Origin: Hyaloscypha bicolor E
Taxonomy: Eukaryota > Ascomycota > Leotiomycetes > Helotiales > Hyaloscyphaceae
Length of the DNA stretch: 64,000 nucleotides
Assembly: GCF_002865645.1 (NCBI RefSeq)
Contig: NW_020194519.1
Location: forward strand, 1,299,542-1,363,541
Direction: 5' to 3'
Shown here: one piece after another, positions 53,977-64,000 of the stretch
Layout of the letters: each line of letters opens with the position of its first letter
How positions within the stretch are numbered: the stretch's first letter is position 1
The notes under the pieces: model-generated
What the model was told of the DNA's origin: nothing
Databases searched by the model: none
What the model saw: only the letters and a program-made list of their open reading frames with translations
Position numbers and translations under genes: made by a program

Positions 53977-56385
53977 GATGAGCGTTGACAGTGGGCGGTG
54001 ATCGGGCTCTGCCTTCCTTGAAACACCATTTGGGGTATCGTAGGTCCAGTTTGGCCTCAAGGCTATCGGAGGTCAAGGTTCGTAAAAGCTGCTGGCCTTC
54101 GTCCAAGCTGAGATTGCACGGAGGTTAAGTAGTCATACGCTCTCCAAAACCAACAAGACAATCAACATGGAATCGTTCGATGATGTTCGGAGCTCAGAAC
54201 GCAAGGTACAAAAAAGAGAACTGGAAACAAACACTGTGGGTCCCCGCCCGAGATATGGAGATTACCCGGTATCTGCTCCCGGGGGCCCCAAAGAGGACCT
54301 GGGGTGGCCGCCTACACTCAATTGCAGCCTTCAAGGTCTAGGCTGGTCCACTTCCGAAAACAAATTGCCTGGGGGCCAATCATCCAGAAGGCCAAGGCCT
54401 GTGTCTGTGCCGCAGTGCGTGTGGCCATGGTCCACTCGGAGCCCATGCTGGTAAAAACAGGAACTTTCGACGCCGGGTTGACCACAGCCTTGGGTCACGG
54501 AGGCCAAAGAGCTTGAGGATCGTGGACTGGGCCCCTGCTCAGGCTGCTCGGAGTTAGGTGGCAATTCACGAAAGCGGGCATGAGATTGGCCGCAGGAAGG
54601 AGTCCATCCTATCACTGCTGAGCAACCTTCAGTGAATTCAGCGATGACCGACATTCGGTGTGGCTGCTGGGGAGGAGGCTTGCTTGCTGATGTCGTAATC
54701 TGCGCGTGCCAGTGGTCGAGTTCCTGCATTGTGGTGTGAAGCGAGGCCTGTGAGAGGGCACGTTAAGCGCTTCAAAATCAGCCGTGAGCACCCCTGCTAC
54801 CAAGCTTTCTTGCCAGCAGGTCGGGGTCAATGGAGCCAGCCTGCTGTACTACGGTAGACTTCCCCCTATTCGGCACCTCGTCTAACCTCGTTTACAGCTG
54901 ATGGTCGCGTCAGAGGAAGTCGTGGCACACTTCGGTTGCTGAGGATTTTCCGCTGTTCAAACATCCGAAGCAATCCAGAGCATGACCGTCTGTGCGCCTT
55001 GGAAAGAACCTCTTGTATCGCAAGAGCGCGTCTAATTCTCATCCCGAAACAAGCGGCTGCGGCAATTGTGATAGGGGCTGCAGAAGAAGACACCAAAAAT
55101 ACGACTCGCGATTCTCTGATCTGATCATCTGTGAATTCTCCGTGCGGCTTCTTGCAGATCTTGAACTATTCTTGCTATGTGATGCGGTGACAAGATCGAG
55201 GTGCCCTGCAGCGGTCACTCCCGTGTGCAGTTCCCTACCCACCTGACGTTGAGGTCTTGTGCCTCGATACAAGTCGGTGACAGGCCTCGACGGACTGGTA
55301 GGGGATGGATCGTCTAAGAATCGTGATAAAGAAGAGGCCCCCAACCACTTTGTTTATCTGACCCTGGCTGGCCCCCCATGCGACCCGAAGGCTAAAAGCT
55401 TTTGAGTTTTCTTCCTGCATATCTTTTGGCACATTAGGTGCCTATGAACCTTCGCCTCGTCCTTCACATGCTGTCTCTGATCCAAGAATCGACTCACCAC
55501 CCCATACGCTTTCTTTCTCGAGGAACTACGCCTTCGCCGTACTAGGTATTTGCTGATCCTCAGAGAATAGTCCATGCGTCTTTCGGCGAGATTACCGCCC
55601 CGCTGGGTACATTGACGATTTTCCACTTGAAAATATGCCGGCATGAACCAACATGAACCAACATGAGCTCTGTTAATTTCTCACATACCGAGCGGTAGGA
55701 AGAATGAGTTGATGGTTGAACGACATTTTCAGTTGGGGATCCAACCCGGTAACCTGTCCGGCTATTTGAAAATACCCTGGGGTACAAGAATCTGAGAAGG
55801 AGTAAGCGGGATATGCACATCTTGCAGACGATGTTTGCGACATTAACTTGTGCAACAGACCTCGTATTGGTGAGGCCAACACTCCTTGACAGAGTGCGAA
55901 GGAGTGAACATCGCTGGTTCTCTAAAACTGCGGAGAAGAAAGGCCTCGTGCTCATGGCAGAATTGGAGAGAACTGGTTTCTCTGCCGATGCTGCATTGCA
56001 AAAGTACACTGATTGAACGGACAGAACTCTTACCAGTTTTAAACCCATCTACACCATTGCCTACACCTTCACTTGAACTAACAAATCAATAAATAGTGCT
56101 CGACCAATATCCTCCCAGTTGTTATGATCACGTGATTGAGAAGACCCTCTTGTACGCTTAGTCAGCCAGTCGGTCCTGAACCTCAACTCAATTTCGACAA
56201 CCTTCAAATCCGTGCAACACCGCATATAAAGGCTCATGCACCTTCGTTGCCTCATCGGTGAGAACAGCTACACCTTGCAGCCAATCAAGAAGTCTAGATG
56301 AGGAGGAACGGGCCGGAGATGGGAGCGCTTGAGAATCCTGAACTGCTGCCCGCGAAGGCCCCTCGAGTTTCGTTCCAATTCAATC
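53977..56385. other. 2.4 kb upstream region shared by paralogue B and the ketopantoate-reductase-like gene
   Basis: No gene is supported. The part nearest paralogue B (54170-54850) is GC-rich, mirroring the GC-rich upstream region of paralogue A. Short open frames overlap one another on both strands without known domains. Confidence 0.4.
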
Positions 56386-58133
56386 ATGAGAGCCTCATTC
56401 TGGACCTACACACCCCCTTTACGTGCGCATTGGGACTCCGCTTTTTTTCAACCGAGACTGCTCACCCGACCATGTCACCGTCCCAATCAGGTGACCTTTA
56501 TGGCTCAACGACGAGTTTCAACATCAACAAAATGGACTGAAGAGGACCGCGCAAGAATCCATATCCTGGGTCTGAACGCACACGGCATTCTTTATGGGCA
56601 TTCACTCGGTCAGCTCAGGGCACGTCCACCTCTAACTTACATTGTTCCTTCGAATCAGCGTGTCCTCCAACTTGCCATGCTTAACGGTGAAATTGAGGTC
56701 ATCGAAGGAGACGATCATTACATAACTGACGGCTTTGATGTTGAGGCTTGCGATCGGCTGCCATCCGGTTCTCTTCACGAGTACCCGTCGACGAATCATG
56801 TGCGTATCAACACTTTGACTTTGCCTGCGAAAACCAAATTCGACATCAAGATCGAACCCCAACCAAACGATTCATACGCTCCCTATAAGGGTTTGGATCG
56901 TTCCCACGGGACCTCGGTGAAATTCAACAACGACCCGTCTGAATTGGGGTACGGCTCGGGTCAAAGACTTGTAGTTGAATCCACGCCCGCTGAGCGGAAA
57001 ATAAGCACGGCTGATCTCGTGCTGATGGACAATGAGAAGGCCAAAGAAACACTAGGCCCCATCAAGAATCTTATTTGTGCAGTCGATGTGCAGTCTGTGG
57101 TTCACGCACTGCAGGTGAACAAGCACAGACTAAGCCGGGAATCGACTATTCTTTTAACTGAGAAGGGTATGGGAATTATGGAAATGATTAACGAACAAGT
57201 TTTCCCCAATCCTAAGACCCGCCCGACCTACATCCCCGGGGTTTTCTCTCATGCTGTCTGGCAGTCGGGCGAAGTTAACACCAATTCTGACGTCCTCTCT
57301 GAAGAAATAGAAGCACAATTCTCTGGTGTTGAAGAACGTGTCAACCAAAACTCATTGGCCGCAAAACGCTGGCCTTTTGGGAGTCTACTGCTTGGTCCGG
57401 TGGCCGCTATTGAAGGAGAAACGGTTAAGGAGAGAAAGACGCGTCAAAAGTGTGCGAATTATCTTCTCAGCGCCCTCCTTGACCCAGCAGCGTCCCTCGG
57501 AGCGAGCTGTGTGTCGGCAGATAAGCTTCTCTTCACCAGGCTCAGAGACTTGGCTATAGCTTCTGTTGTTGGCCCGACGACTGTCCGTTATAACTGTAAC
57601 AACCGCGGTATCGGTGCAGACGAGGAGCGAATCGCCCACGTTGAATCACGTCTGAGGGAAGCGGCTAGAATTGTTCAAGCGTATTTTCCAACACTCACAT
57701 ATGAATATCTCGCTCAAGGACTTGGGAACTATCTCGTCATGTCAGGGGATAGAGTTAACATGATGTTCAAAAATGTTGTTTCGGGGAGAAAGTCGAATAT
57801 CGAGGTATGTTTTCTCGGTTTCTGTTCTGGATCCGAGCTAGTCTGCGGTCCGCTCGGCTCGAAAGTTGTACCCTCATTGAATGTCATCGGGTTTCTTTGT
57901 GCAGCGTAGGTGCAAGTATATATCGAGGCTAATATTCTTCTCAGTGGAACAATGGCTGGCTTGTCAAACAGGGGAGAATTCTAGCACGTGGCGGTCCTAG
58001 TCTTTGCCCTGGACATGAAGATGACCTTGTTTATATCCAAGATATGACAACCAAAGCTGCACTTTGGCTGCAAGAAAGAGAGGAGGAAGCTCGTTTGACC
58101 AGAGCAGCGCAGCGACCAACGGAAAAGCAGTAG
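56386..58133 (+). CDS. Ketopantoate reductase family protein (ApbA/PanE-like), probably mitochondrial
   Basis: Two exons (56386-57804, 57945-58133) encode 535 residues. The protein is in the 6-phosphogluconate-dehydrogenase-like superfamily that reduces 2-dehydropantoate in pantothenate synthesis. The Rossmann segment reads IHILGLNAHGILYGHSL, where the glycine loop is GLNAHG rather than the usual GxGxxG. Later blocks are KNLICAVDVQSV, ILLTEKGMGIMEMINEQVFP and WPFGSLLLGPV. After the intron comes WNNGWLVKQGR, with a charged tail. Residues 1-45 are Arg-rich with almost no acidic residues (MRASFWTY...RRVSTSTKW), a likely mitochondrial presequence with cleavage near RRVST. A further in-frame ATG lies at 56329, and a shorter start at 56500. 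The large size (about 300 residues in bacterial PanE) and altered loop make the true reaction uncertain. Confidence 0.75.
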
Positions 58134-59383
58134 CGCGAGGAACCTATATAAAATCGAGTCGAGAGAGAGCAAAAGGAGCTTGCCATCCTTTTGCATAATC
58201 GAAAAATGAGAGAAGAGAGGAAAGAGAAGAAGCGACGGGGAACTTTGGAACGGCTCAGCCGAGAGTCGCCTGGGAATTTCCGACCATCCAGGGGCTTGGC
58301 AACCAAGCTCTCGTGAAAGAATCCGATGGTAAAAATGGGCCAACGAGCCAGGCCACTTTTGGAAACGCCTCTGAGGGTGGTGCACACTCTCGAGTCGTAG
58401 TAAAGCAGGCGATCATCAAGCCTGCCGAGATTGGCACTGGGTTCAGGATTACGAAGCATGTATCAGGCTCTAAAGACGAACTACCTTCCCTCAACAAGGA
58501 AGCAAGAGTGTTAAGAGTATTCGCCAACCTGCTAAGGCCGATGCGGCCTCAAAATCTATCTCGCTATGAATCTAGTCTGGAAATCGTTTACGCATCAATT
58601 GGCCAGAGCTTCACTGCGCCGGGGATTGAGAACCCCAGAAATGTTCGAATACCTCGAAGGCTTGATATTTCGTATATTTTCTCCAAACCTTGCCGCAGCA
58701 AACAGGGAGCTTTACTCTTGAGCCAATGTCTCCTGTATAATCCGTGGAGTGAAGAGGGAGCCGCCAAGAAGCGGGGTAAATTTCAACACCATGTGTATAA
58801 AGGTCGGAGATGTGGCCGGGGCTTTTCAGTAAGGATGTTGTGCTTAGATACCTTTACCCCAATCTGCTATGCATATAGTGTAGAGTGTTTCTGCCCCAAG
58901 CCTGTTTCTCTTATGATGGTGTTGGAAGCTCTCGAGCCCATCACGGAGTATTATCTCATGCATCACTAGTTCATGGAAGGCGGGATCCATTCCCAATCGA
59001 GTCGAAATTTCACTACTTTTCACTCTCAAAACTACCCTTCAATTATCCATTCGAAGTGCCGCATTCATGGAGGATCCGTTGTGTAAACCCCGAGTGCCTT
59101 GCATCTGATTGGTCAGCCCGCCGCACGTCTCGAACCACCTTCTTTACTTGCTTCATCTCTCAGAACACAACAGTATCTTCCGCCACGAAGGGTGTGTTCA
59201 TCAACCTGTCATCCAAAAGGAGTGCGCTATGAGACACCAACTATGGCCAGACATCCTTCCTGTGCATAAATTCTTCAGTCCGGCCGCATCAGCTCGTGCA
59301 CGACTTCCATCCCGACGCCGCAAGAATCGTGTGATTCGTCAACGGCATTCCTCAAACCTTCAAATGGACAAGAAGCTGATGCT
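58134..59383. other. Region between the two ketopantoate-reductase-like copies
   Basis: A 218-codon plus-strand frame (58313-58969) is open but has no recognisable domain, signal or membrane segment. Its reverse strand is also open over part of it. I do not call it a gene. Confidence 0.35.
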
Positions 59384-60944
59384 TCAAGGATATGTGTTTA
59401 AGGTCTCGGTAATCTGGGCAGAATTGTCGCCAATGCACTTGCCCGACAAGATGCAGGTCCACCATCGAAGTTCCTTGTACAGAACAACATCAGTGTCGGG
59501 CCATTTGCAGCAAGTAACCCCGACGTTGAAATCACCGAGGAGGGTGTCTCTTACAAAGCCGATGGATTCGGCGTTGAACTCGTGGAAGGACTACAGATTT
59601 GTGAATCGCCGGGAGTCAAACTGCATCGATTCAAGAACTTAGCCTTGCCAAAGGCAACAGAGTTTGAATTCGAACTCGAGAGGAACATAGAAAACACGTA
59701 TCCAAACTACGATTATCGACCTCAAAACTACGGCAGCACGACGAATTCCTCTGAGCATTGTTCGGCTTTCAACTTTGCTTTTAACCACCAGCTTCATACA
59801 GTACAGGCTCGACCTGGTCCACGAAAGATAGACAAGTCCGACATCCAAGTTCTAGATCGAGAACTGGGGAAGAACTTCCAAGGCCCTCTCAAAAGCTTTG
59901 TCATTGCAACAAAGCCTGAGCATGTTGTCAAAGTTCTTCTCTATTTGAAGTATAGACTCAGACCAGACTTGACGATTCTCTTTGTGTAGAGGGTCGTCGG
60001 CCTTATGGAGGACGTAAATAAGGCAGTCTTCCCAGATCCATCAAATCGTCCGAACTATCTCCTTGGCCTACCATACCAATCTGCTGTAAAGACCCCATTT
60101 CTTTTCCCCATACCCCAACTCCCTATTTCACTAGCTAGGGGGATGTCTCGGCTCCGGACTCCCTCCTGGCTCCCTGCTCCAAAGAGAAATATGCTACTAA
60201 TTTGCTCTAGTGATCAGGCGAGGGATATTTAGGGATGGTGACCACTGAGGCATTTTGTATCAGTTAACAGAGCAGTACGCGAACTCAAAAGTTCCAGCGC
60301 CAGAACAGACATTTACTGCATCGCATAAACCGTTTGGCTCCCTGCTGATTGGCCCTATTATTAAGGACTGTCCGGATGAAAGCCTAGAGGAGTATGCGAA
60401 GAGGGAAAGATCAACTAAGTACCGACTCAGTGCTGTTCTTGGGGCGGAAGCTCTTGGAACCTCAATTATTTTGCAAGAAGATTTCTTGCTCTGTCGACTT
60501 AGAGATACAGCTACCAACCGCGTTATTCATCCTATGGCTATCATGCACGATTGCTTCAATGGTGACGTTCTGAAACGCTCTGACCGACAAGCACTGCGGC
60601 GAGGATATTGCGAGAAGCACTCAGAGTTATACACGCTGTTTATCCAAAGCTTCAATCAAAGCTTGCCTTTGATTATCTCCAGAGAAATCTGGGTCGATAT
60701 GTCACTCATACAGCCGATAGAATCAATGCCATGATGGCGAGTCTGGTTGTAGGCTCGACATCCTCTATCGATGTAAGTAACACGTTCAATTTTTCTTGAT
60801 ATTCATCGGGCGGCAGATGTCTCCTTGTCTACCCCCCAAAATACTGTCACCATCCCAAATATACTCGAATCTTAACGCGAATCCCAGTACGTCAAGGGCG
60901 GGGCCGTCAAACGCGGAACGGGCGCGACCGAAACCTGCTTTTGA
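59384..60944 (+). pseudogene. Decayed tandem copy of the ketopantoate-reductase-like gene
   Basis: Blocks in order match a paralogue of the upstream gene: GLGNLGRIVANALARQDAG (an orthodox glycine loop), SYKADGFGVELVEGLQ, KSFVIATKPEHVVKVL, LMEDVNKAVFPDPSNRPNYL, KPFGSLLIGPI, and after a frame change EALRVIHAVYPKL, LGRYVTHTADRINAMM and finally YVKGGAVKRG. Lesions include TAA at 59399-59401 just before the glycine loop, TAG at 59987-59989, about 160 bases of unrelated sequence after 60085, and a one-base shift near 60605. The sequence after 60950 reads on in another frame to a stop at 61126-61128 and may be its displaced tail. Confidence 0.72.
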
Positions 60945-61779
60945 CAAGCGGTTTATTACGGAGTTGGGCAATTCCACTTTGTTGCGGAACGTGGTGTACG
61001 CTGCTGAGGGAGCTTTTGAGGAACCGGCTGGGAAGAAAAAGAATACCTTCGACGGGGCTGTTGCGTCCCTCGATACTCAGGCGATTCAGAATTGTCCGAT
61101 TCTTGAGTATAACTGGCGGTGGTTCTAATATTTGGGAGGATTTGTTGAGCATTAAAGACGACAACCAGTCGATGCGAAGAAGGACCAGACTTCGCCCTTT
61201 TAACCCAAGTCTTTGAATATGAACCTGGATATGCGGAATCATCGGTGTGGGCATATATAATGCCATGCTGACTCCCAGCGTATTTTGGGTAGTGTATAGT
61301 GTACTTTCAGCTTGAACTGAAGTCTTCAAATATAAATGACTAAGCTTGAATCTGTGTTTGACACATCAACATGACCACAAGCAAGAGCCAGCATTTATAA
61401 TTTACGATCAAGAAAGGTCGTTTTCATGGGAAGTGGTTGAAGTGTGTGAGTGTTATACGGTATGGGGGAGGCAAGACGTCCTCTCGAGGCTGGTTGCGCT
61501 AAATATGTTCTTACTTTCTACACTTATCTTACATTCTGATTCCTTATCTTACAATCATTTCACAGAGCATCCCTCATGTCCAGCACCAAAGATGTTCTAT
61601 AAAATCAGGGTATCATGAAAAATACAGTACCTCCGCACCCCCTCATTCAACCTAAAACACTACATCCGTTACACCATACAAGCGCTCTCTAGCCACCCTT
61701 CTCTTCCCAACACTGCCACACTGCCTGAGATACTTCCGGCTAGTAACTAGATTAGGAATTGCTTCATTCCAAACCCCAC
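60945..61779. other. Region 3' of the decayed reductase copy
   Basis: An open frame to 61128 (KRFITELGNSTLL, ending NWRWF) may be a remnant of the same gene. Beyond it is AT-rich sequence with no gene seen. Confidence 0.35.
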
Positions 61780-62466
61780 TCAGAAACCCCCATCTACCAG
61801 CTTTCTTCGTCGTGTTGCTCTCTTGCGCCTGTAATATGGGGATGTGGCGACGAGAGTCGGTGTTGAATTTGCTGAATTTGATTCAAGCTGTCGTGTGGTG
61901 GGAATGGTACTCGACGAGATTTGAGTAGGCGATGGCATGTCAGGACACTCTGTCGACGTCATATATGGCGTGAGCAACGACCCTTTGCCCGTGGTTTTGA
62001 ACTCAGGAGTCATTGTCGGACTCAAAGTCGGCAGAGGTAACGTCCCAGTGTACGTGAGTGTGAAGAATGGAATTTTCGTTGAAGTTGAGTTGCTGATCGA
62101 TGAACCGGAGCTGGTTGGATGATGGTGATGTGTGTGATTCCCATATTTCGGAAAGCCGGTTGGTCGAGCAGCTCCGCTTCCAGTTCGGTGTCCGGTGAAG
62201 GTTATACCGGATGGGATTCCTTTTCCCGTGGGCAGGCCTGAAGAATAGAATATACCCGGTGCAGTGCTAACTGGCATTGGAAGCACGGTGATGGTGCTTA
62301 TGACTACCACTGGTACTGGAGGACTTCCGCTCGTCGATTCTAATGGGAAAACCAGAGTCGATGCAAAACTTGGCGTCGATTCACATATTGTGACAGTCAC
62401 CACCGCAGCAGATACCACGTCCGATAGAAGTAAGGCCGTCACGGCCGTCAAATTAAAAGGCCGCAT
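61780..62466 (-). CDS. Ser/Thr-rich secreted protein, 228 residues
   Basis: A single minus-strand exon begins with a signal peptide (MRPFNLTAVTALLLSDVVSA). The mature part is rich in Ser, Thr and Pro and expected to be heavily O-glycosylated. It contains a His run (NHTHHHHP) that could bind metal. It ends with a basic cluster (YYRRKRATRRRKL) and no hydrophobic GPI-attachment tail. Only two cysteines are present. KR sites in the tail could be cut by a Kex2-type protease. No family is recognised. A wall-associated or surface protein is the likely class. Confidence 0.6.
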   Translation of the reverse strand: MRPFNLTAVTALLLSDVVSAAVVTVTICESTPSFASTLVFPLESTSGSPPVPVVVISTITVLPMPVSTAPGIFYSSGLPTGKGIPSGITFTGHRTGSGAARPTGFPKYGNHTHHHHPTSSGSSISNSTSTKIPFFTLTYTGTLPLPTLSPTMTPEFKTTGKGSLLTPYMTSTECPDMPSPTQISSSTIPTTRQLESNSANSTPTLVATSPYYRRKRATRRRKLVDGGF

Positions 62467-64000
62467 TGTAGTTGGTTCAAAGAATGAATTTATCGTCGAG
62501 TAAAGCAGCTCAGGTGGGTAGATTGCAGTATCATTCAGGCAATCAGGAGCGCAACAACGAAGGGTGGCTTCCAGGACGAGGTCAATTTGTGCTTGATAAA
62601 CTGATCATCGACATCTCAGTTGATGAAGAGAAAGCTCCAACTACCGCTGAGGTTGAAATGTCGTTATGAAAGAAGAGCGCGAAGTCTTTTGTATACACGA
62701 AACGCCGGCAAAGATGCGGTGGAGAAGGGTCGGTGATGACTCGAGAGGTGAACAGAGTCTCAAGTCTCGTGGATGAACTCTTTGCCTCAGCGATTGGCTT
62801 GTGCAAAGGAGTGTGGATGGAAACTGGTCCGAAAAGGGGAGGGACAAAGAAGGACAAGAGAATGAATGGACTGCAATGAGCCAGCAAAAACTCGAGGGAT
62901 GAGGTGGAGAGAAGGTGAGTTCACAGCACCTCAGCACATTGCAGCTTCATGGCTGAATATGCAGCTCCTCTGAACACCGAGAAGACTTCTTCTGCAGCAT
63001 TTGTGTAAACTTGAAACATCAAAGCAAGGAGTCAGGGGATGTGGTGGTGATATTTTCCCTCTGCAATTGGTGAGAAGAAGGCTGCGTTTCATGTTGGGTT
63101 CTTTGGATGTCGTGTTTCGATGAAATATTTCCAGCCACTCTTCATCATCCAATGAAATCCGGTTGTGCCACAACCCTAAGAACGCCATCCAATCAGCAGG
63201 AACGAATGGCCGTCCGCCAATCATGAGACACAGCGCGTACTCGCTCCCTCCAACAAAAGCACTCAGATAAAAGGGGGATCTGAACCTTACCGAGGAACCT
63301 TAGGAGGAACTTCTTCTTCATTTTGCTCGATTTGCCCCGTTTCGAGCCCTTTCTCAAATCAGTTCTCAAGTGAAGAAGACTTCACCATCCACCTGTCAAT
63401 AATCAATTAGATGAGCGTGGGGTGATACCGTTGTTAACTTTGACTGAGTCCTGCAGTTCAGGTCAAAGCCTTCGGTTGCTGGCTGCTCTAGTGCGCGGGA
63501 GTCGGGGCGGGAAACCCTGGGAGGGCCTCTGGCAGCTTCACCTCCTATTTTCCACGTGACTGGTGCTGTCCGCCAATTTCGTTGTGTTTTTGCCTTTTCT
63601 TCATAATATTATTCGCTCTCTAACTCAGTAAAGCCGTTCACAGTTTTAAGCAATCTATCCGGTTCTTGTTCATATTCTTATCTATGGAGTTTATACATCC
63701 GGGCACATGCGCCAGGGTTTCTCCGCCACAAAAATACCACAATTTCCATCAATCCAACAAATCCCCGACATCTGCAAGTCCTGCTGCGGTCCAATTCTCA
63801 ATTCCCTTGAAGTTAGTGATCCCCTTTGCATCATACCCATCGCGAACCATCGCGAACCATCGTCCAGTTCTCAATGACATCCCTCTACCCATCCTGTTGT
63901 GACGTCAGCGTCACATGACCTGACCCTAGCATAGCACCCTGTACTTAGCTCGAGCTCCCCGCTCTCTTCTCTCCATAGACGTTACATACACACCCAAAAA
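62467..64000. other. Intergenic to the window end
   Basis: No gene is supported in this 1.5 kb. Short frames on both strands lack known features. Two copies of CATCGCGAAC at 63838-63858 are a small tandem repeat. The last ~100 bases (CT-rich, then ACACACCC) could be the leader of a gene beyond the window. Confidence 0.4.

Noticed and set aside
58313..58969. 218-codon plus-strand open frame between the reductase copies
   Set aside because: No recognisable family, membrane helix or signal; composition shifts along its length; minus strand partly open as well. Left as uncertain.

Overview
The window is nuclear DNA of a filamentous ascomycete. The evidence is short introns of about 45-75 nt with GTAAGT-like donors, CTAAC/CTGAC branch sites and CAG/TAG acceptors, together with several gene families confined to filamentous fungi: HET-domain proteins, an AA9 polysaccharide monooxygenase, a GH2 mannosidase of the MndB type, and Zn2Cys6 regulators. 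A member of the Leotiomycetes is my best guess, but that is inference from gene style and not a measurement.

Region 1 (1-20.5 kb) is a housekeeping block. It holds the 3' end of DNA polymerase alpha, a small type II membrane protein with a possibly frameshifted tail, the DRG2/Rbg2 GTPase, a Spo12-like protein, an ACAD10/11-type acyl-CoA dehydrogenase, a small secreted protein, LSG1 and LTV1 (a head-to-head pair of 60S and 40S maturation factors), SAC3 (mRNA export) and CBF5 (H/ACA pseudouridine synthase). Ribosome production and mRNA export are over-represented here.

Region 2 (21-37 kb) is mixed. A HET-domain pseudogene and a GH43 glycosidase pseudogene lie next to each other. The HET lesions look like C-to-T/G-to-A transitions, as in repeat-induced point mutation. 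An intact HET gene follows, then Derlin, LYS9 (saccharopine reductase), a patch of degenerate repeats, a 3.2 kb gene-poor stretch, and an NTA1-type N-terminal amidase with a repeated disordered tail.

Region 3 (37.7-47.4 kb) reads as a hemicellulose-sugar module. A GH2 beta-mannosidase is divergent from an MFS sugar transporter. The transporter is convergent with a Zn2Cys6 regulator whose zinc cluster carries one in-frame stop. A dead AA9 monooxygenase follows. The enzyme and the transporter look intact, while the regulator and the AA9 gene look broken.

Region 4 (48-64 kb) contains a convergent pair of paralogous single-pass membrane proteins with a 12-cysteine ectodomain and two shared intron positions, which is the most interesting undescribed item. 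It also contains an intact ketopantoate-reductase-family gene with a probable mitochondrial presequence, followed by a decayed tandem copy, and a Ser/Thr-rich secreted protein. No tRNA, rRNA, CRISPR array or intact transposon was recognised. All exon structures were joined by eye from reading frame and splice signals.
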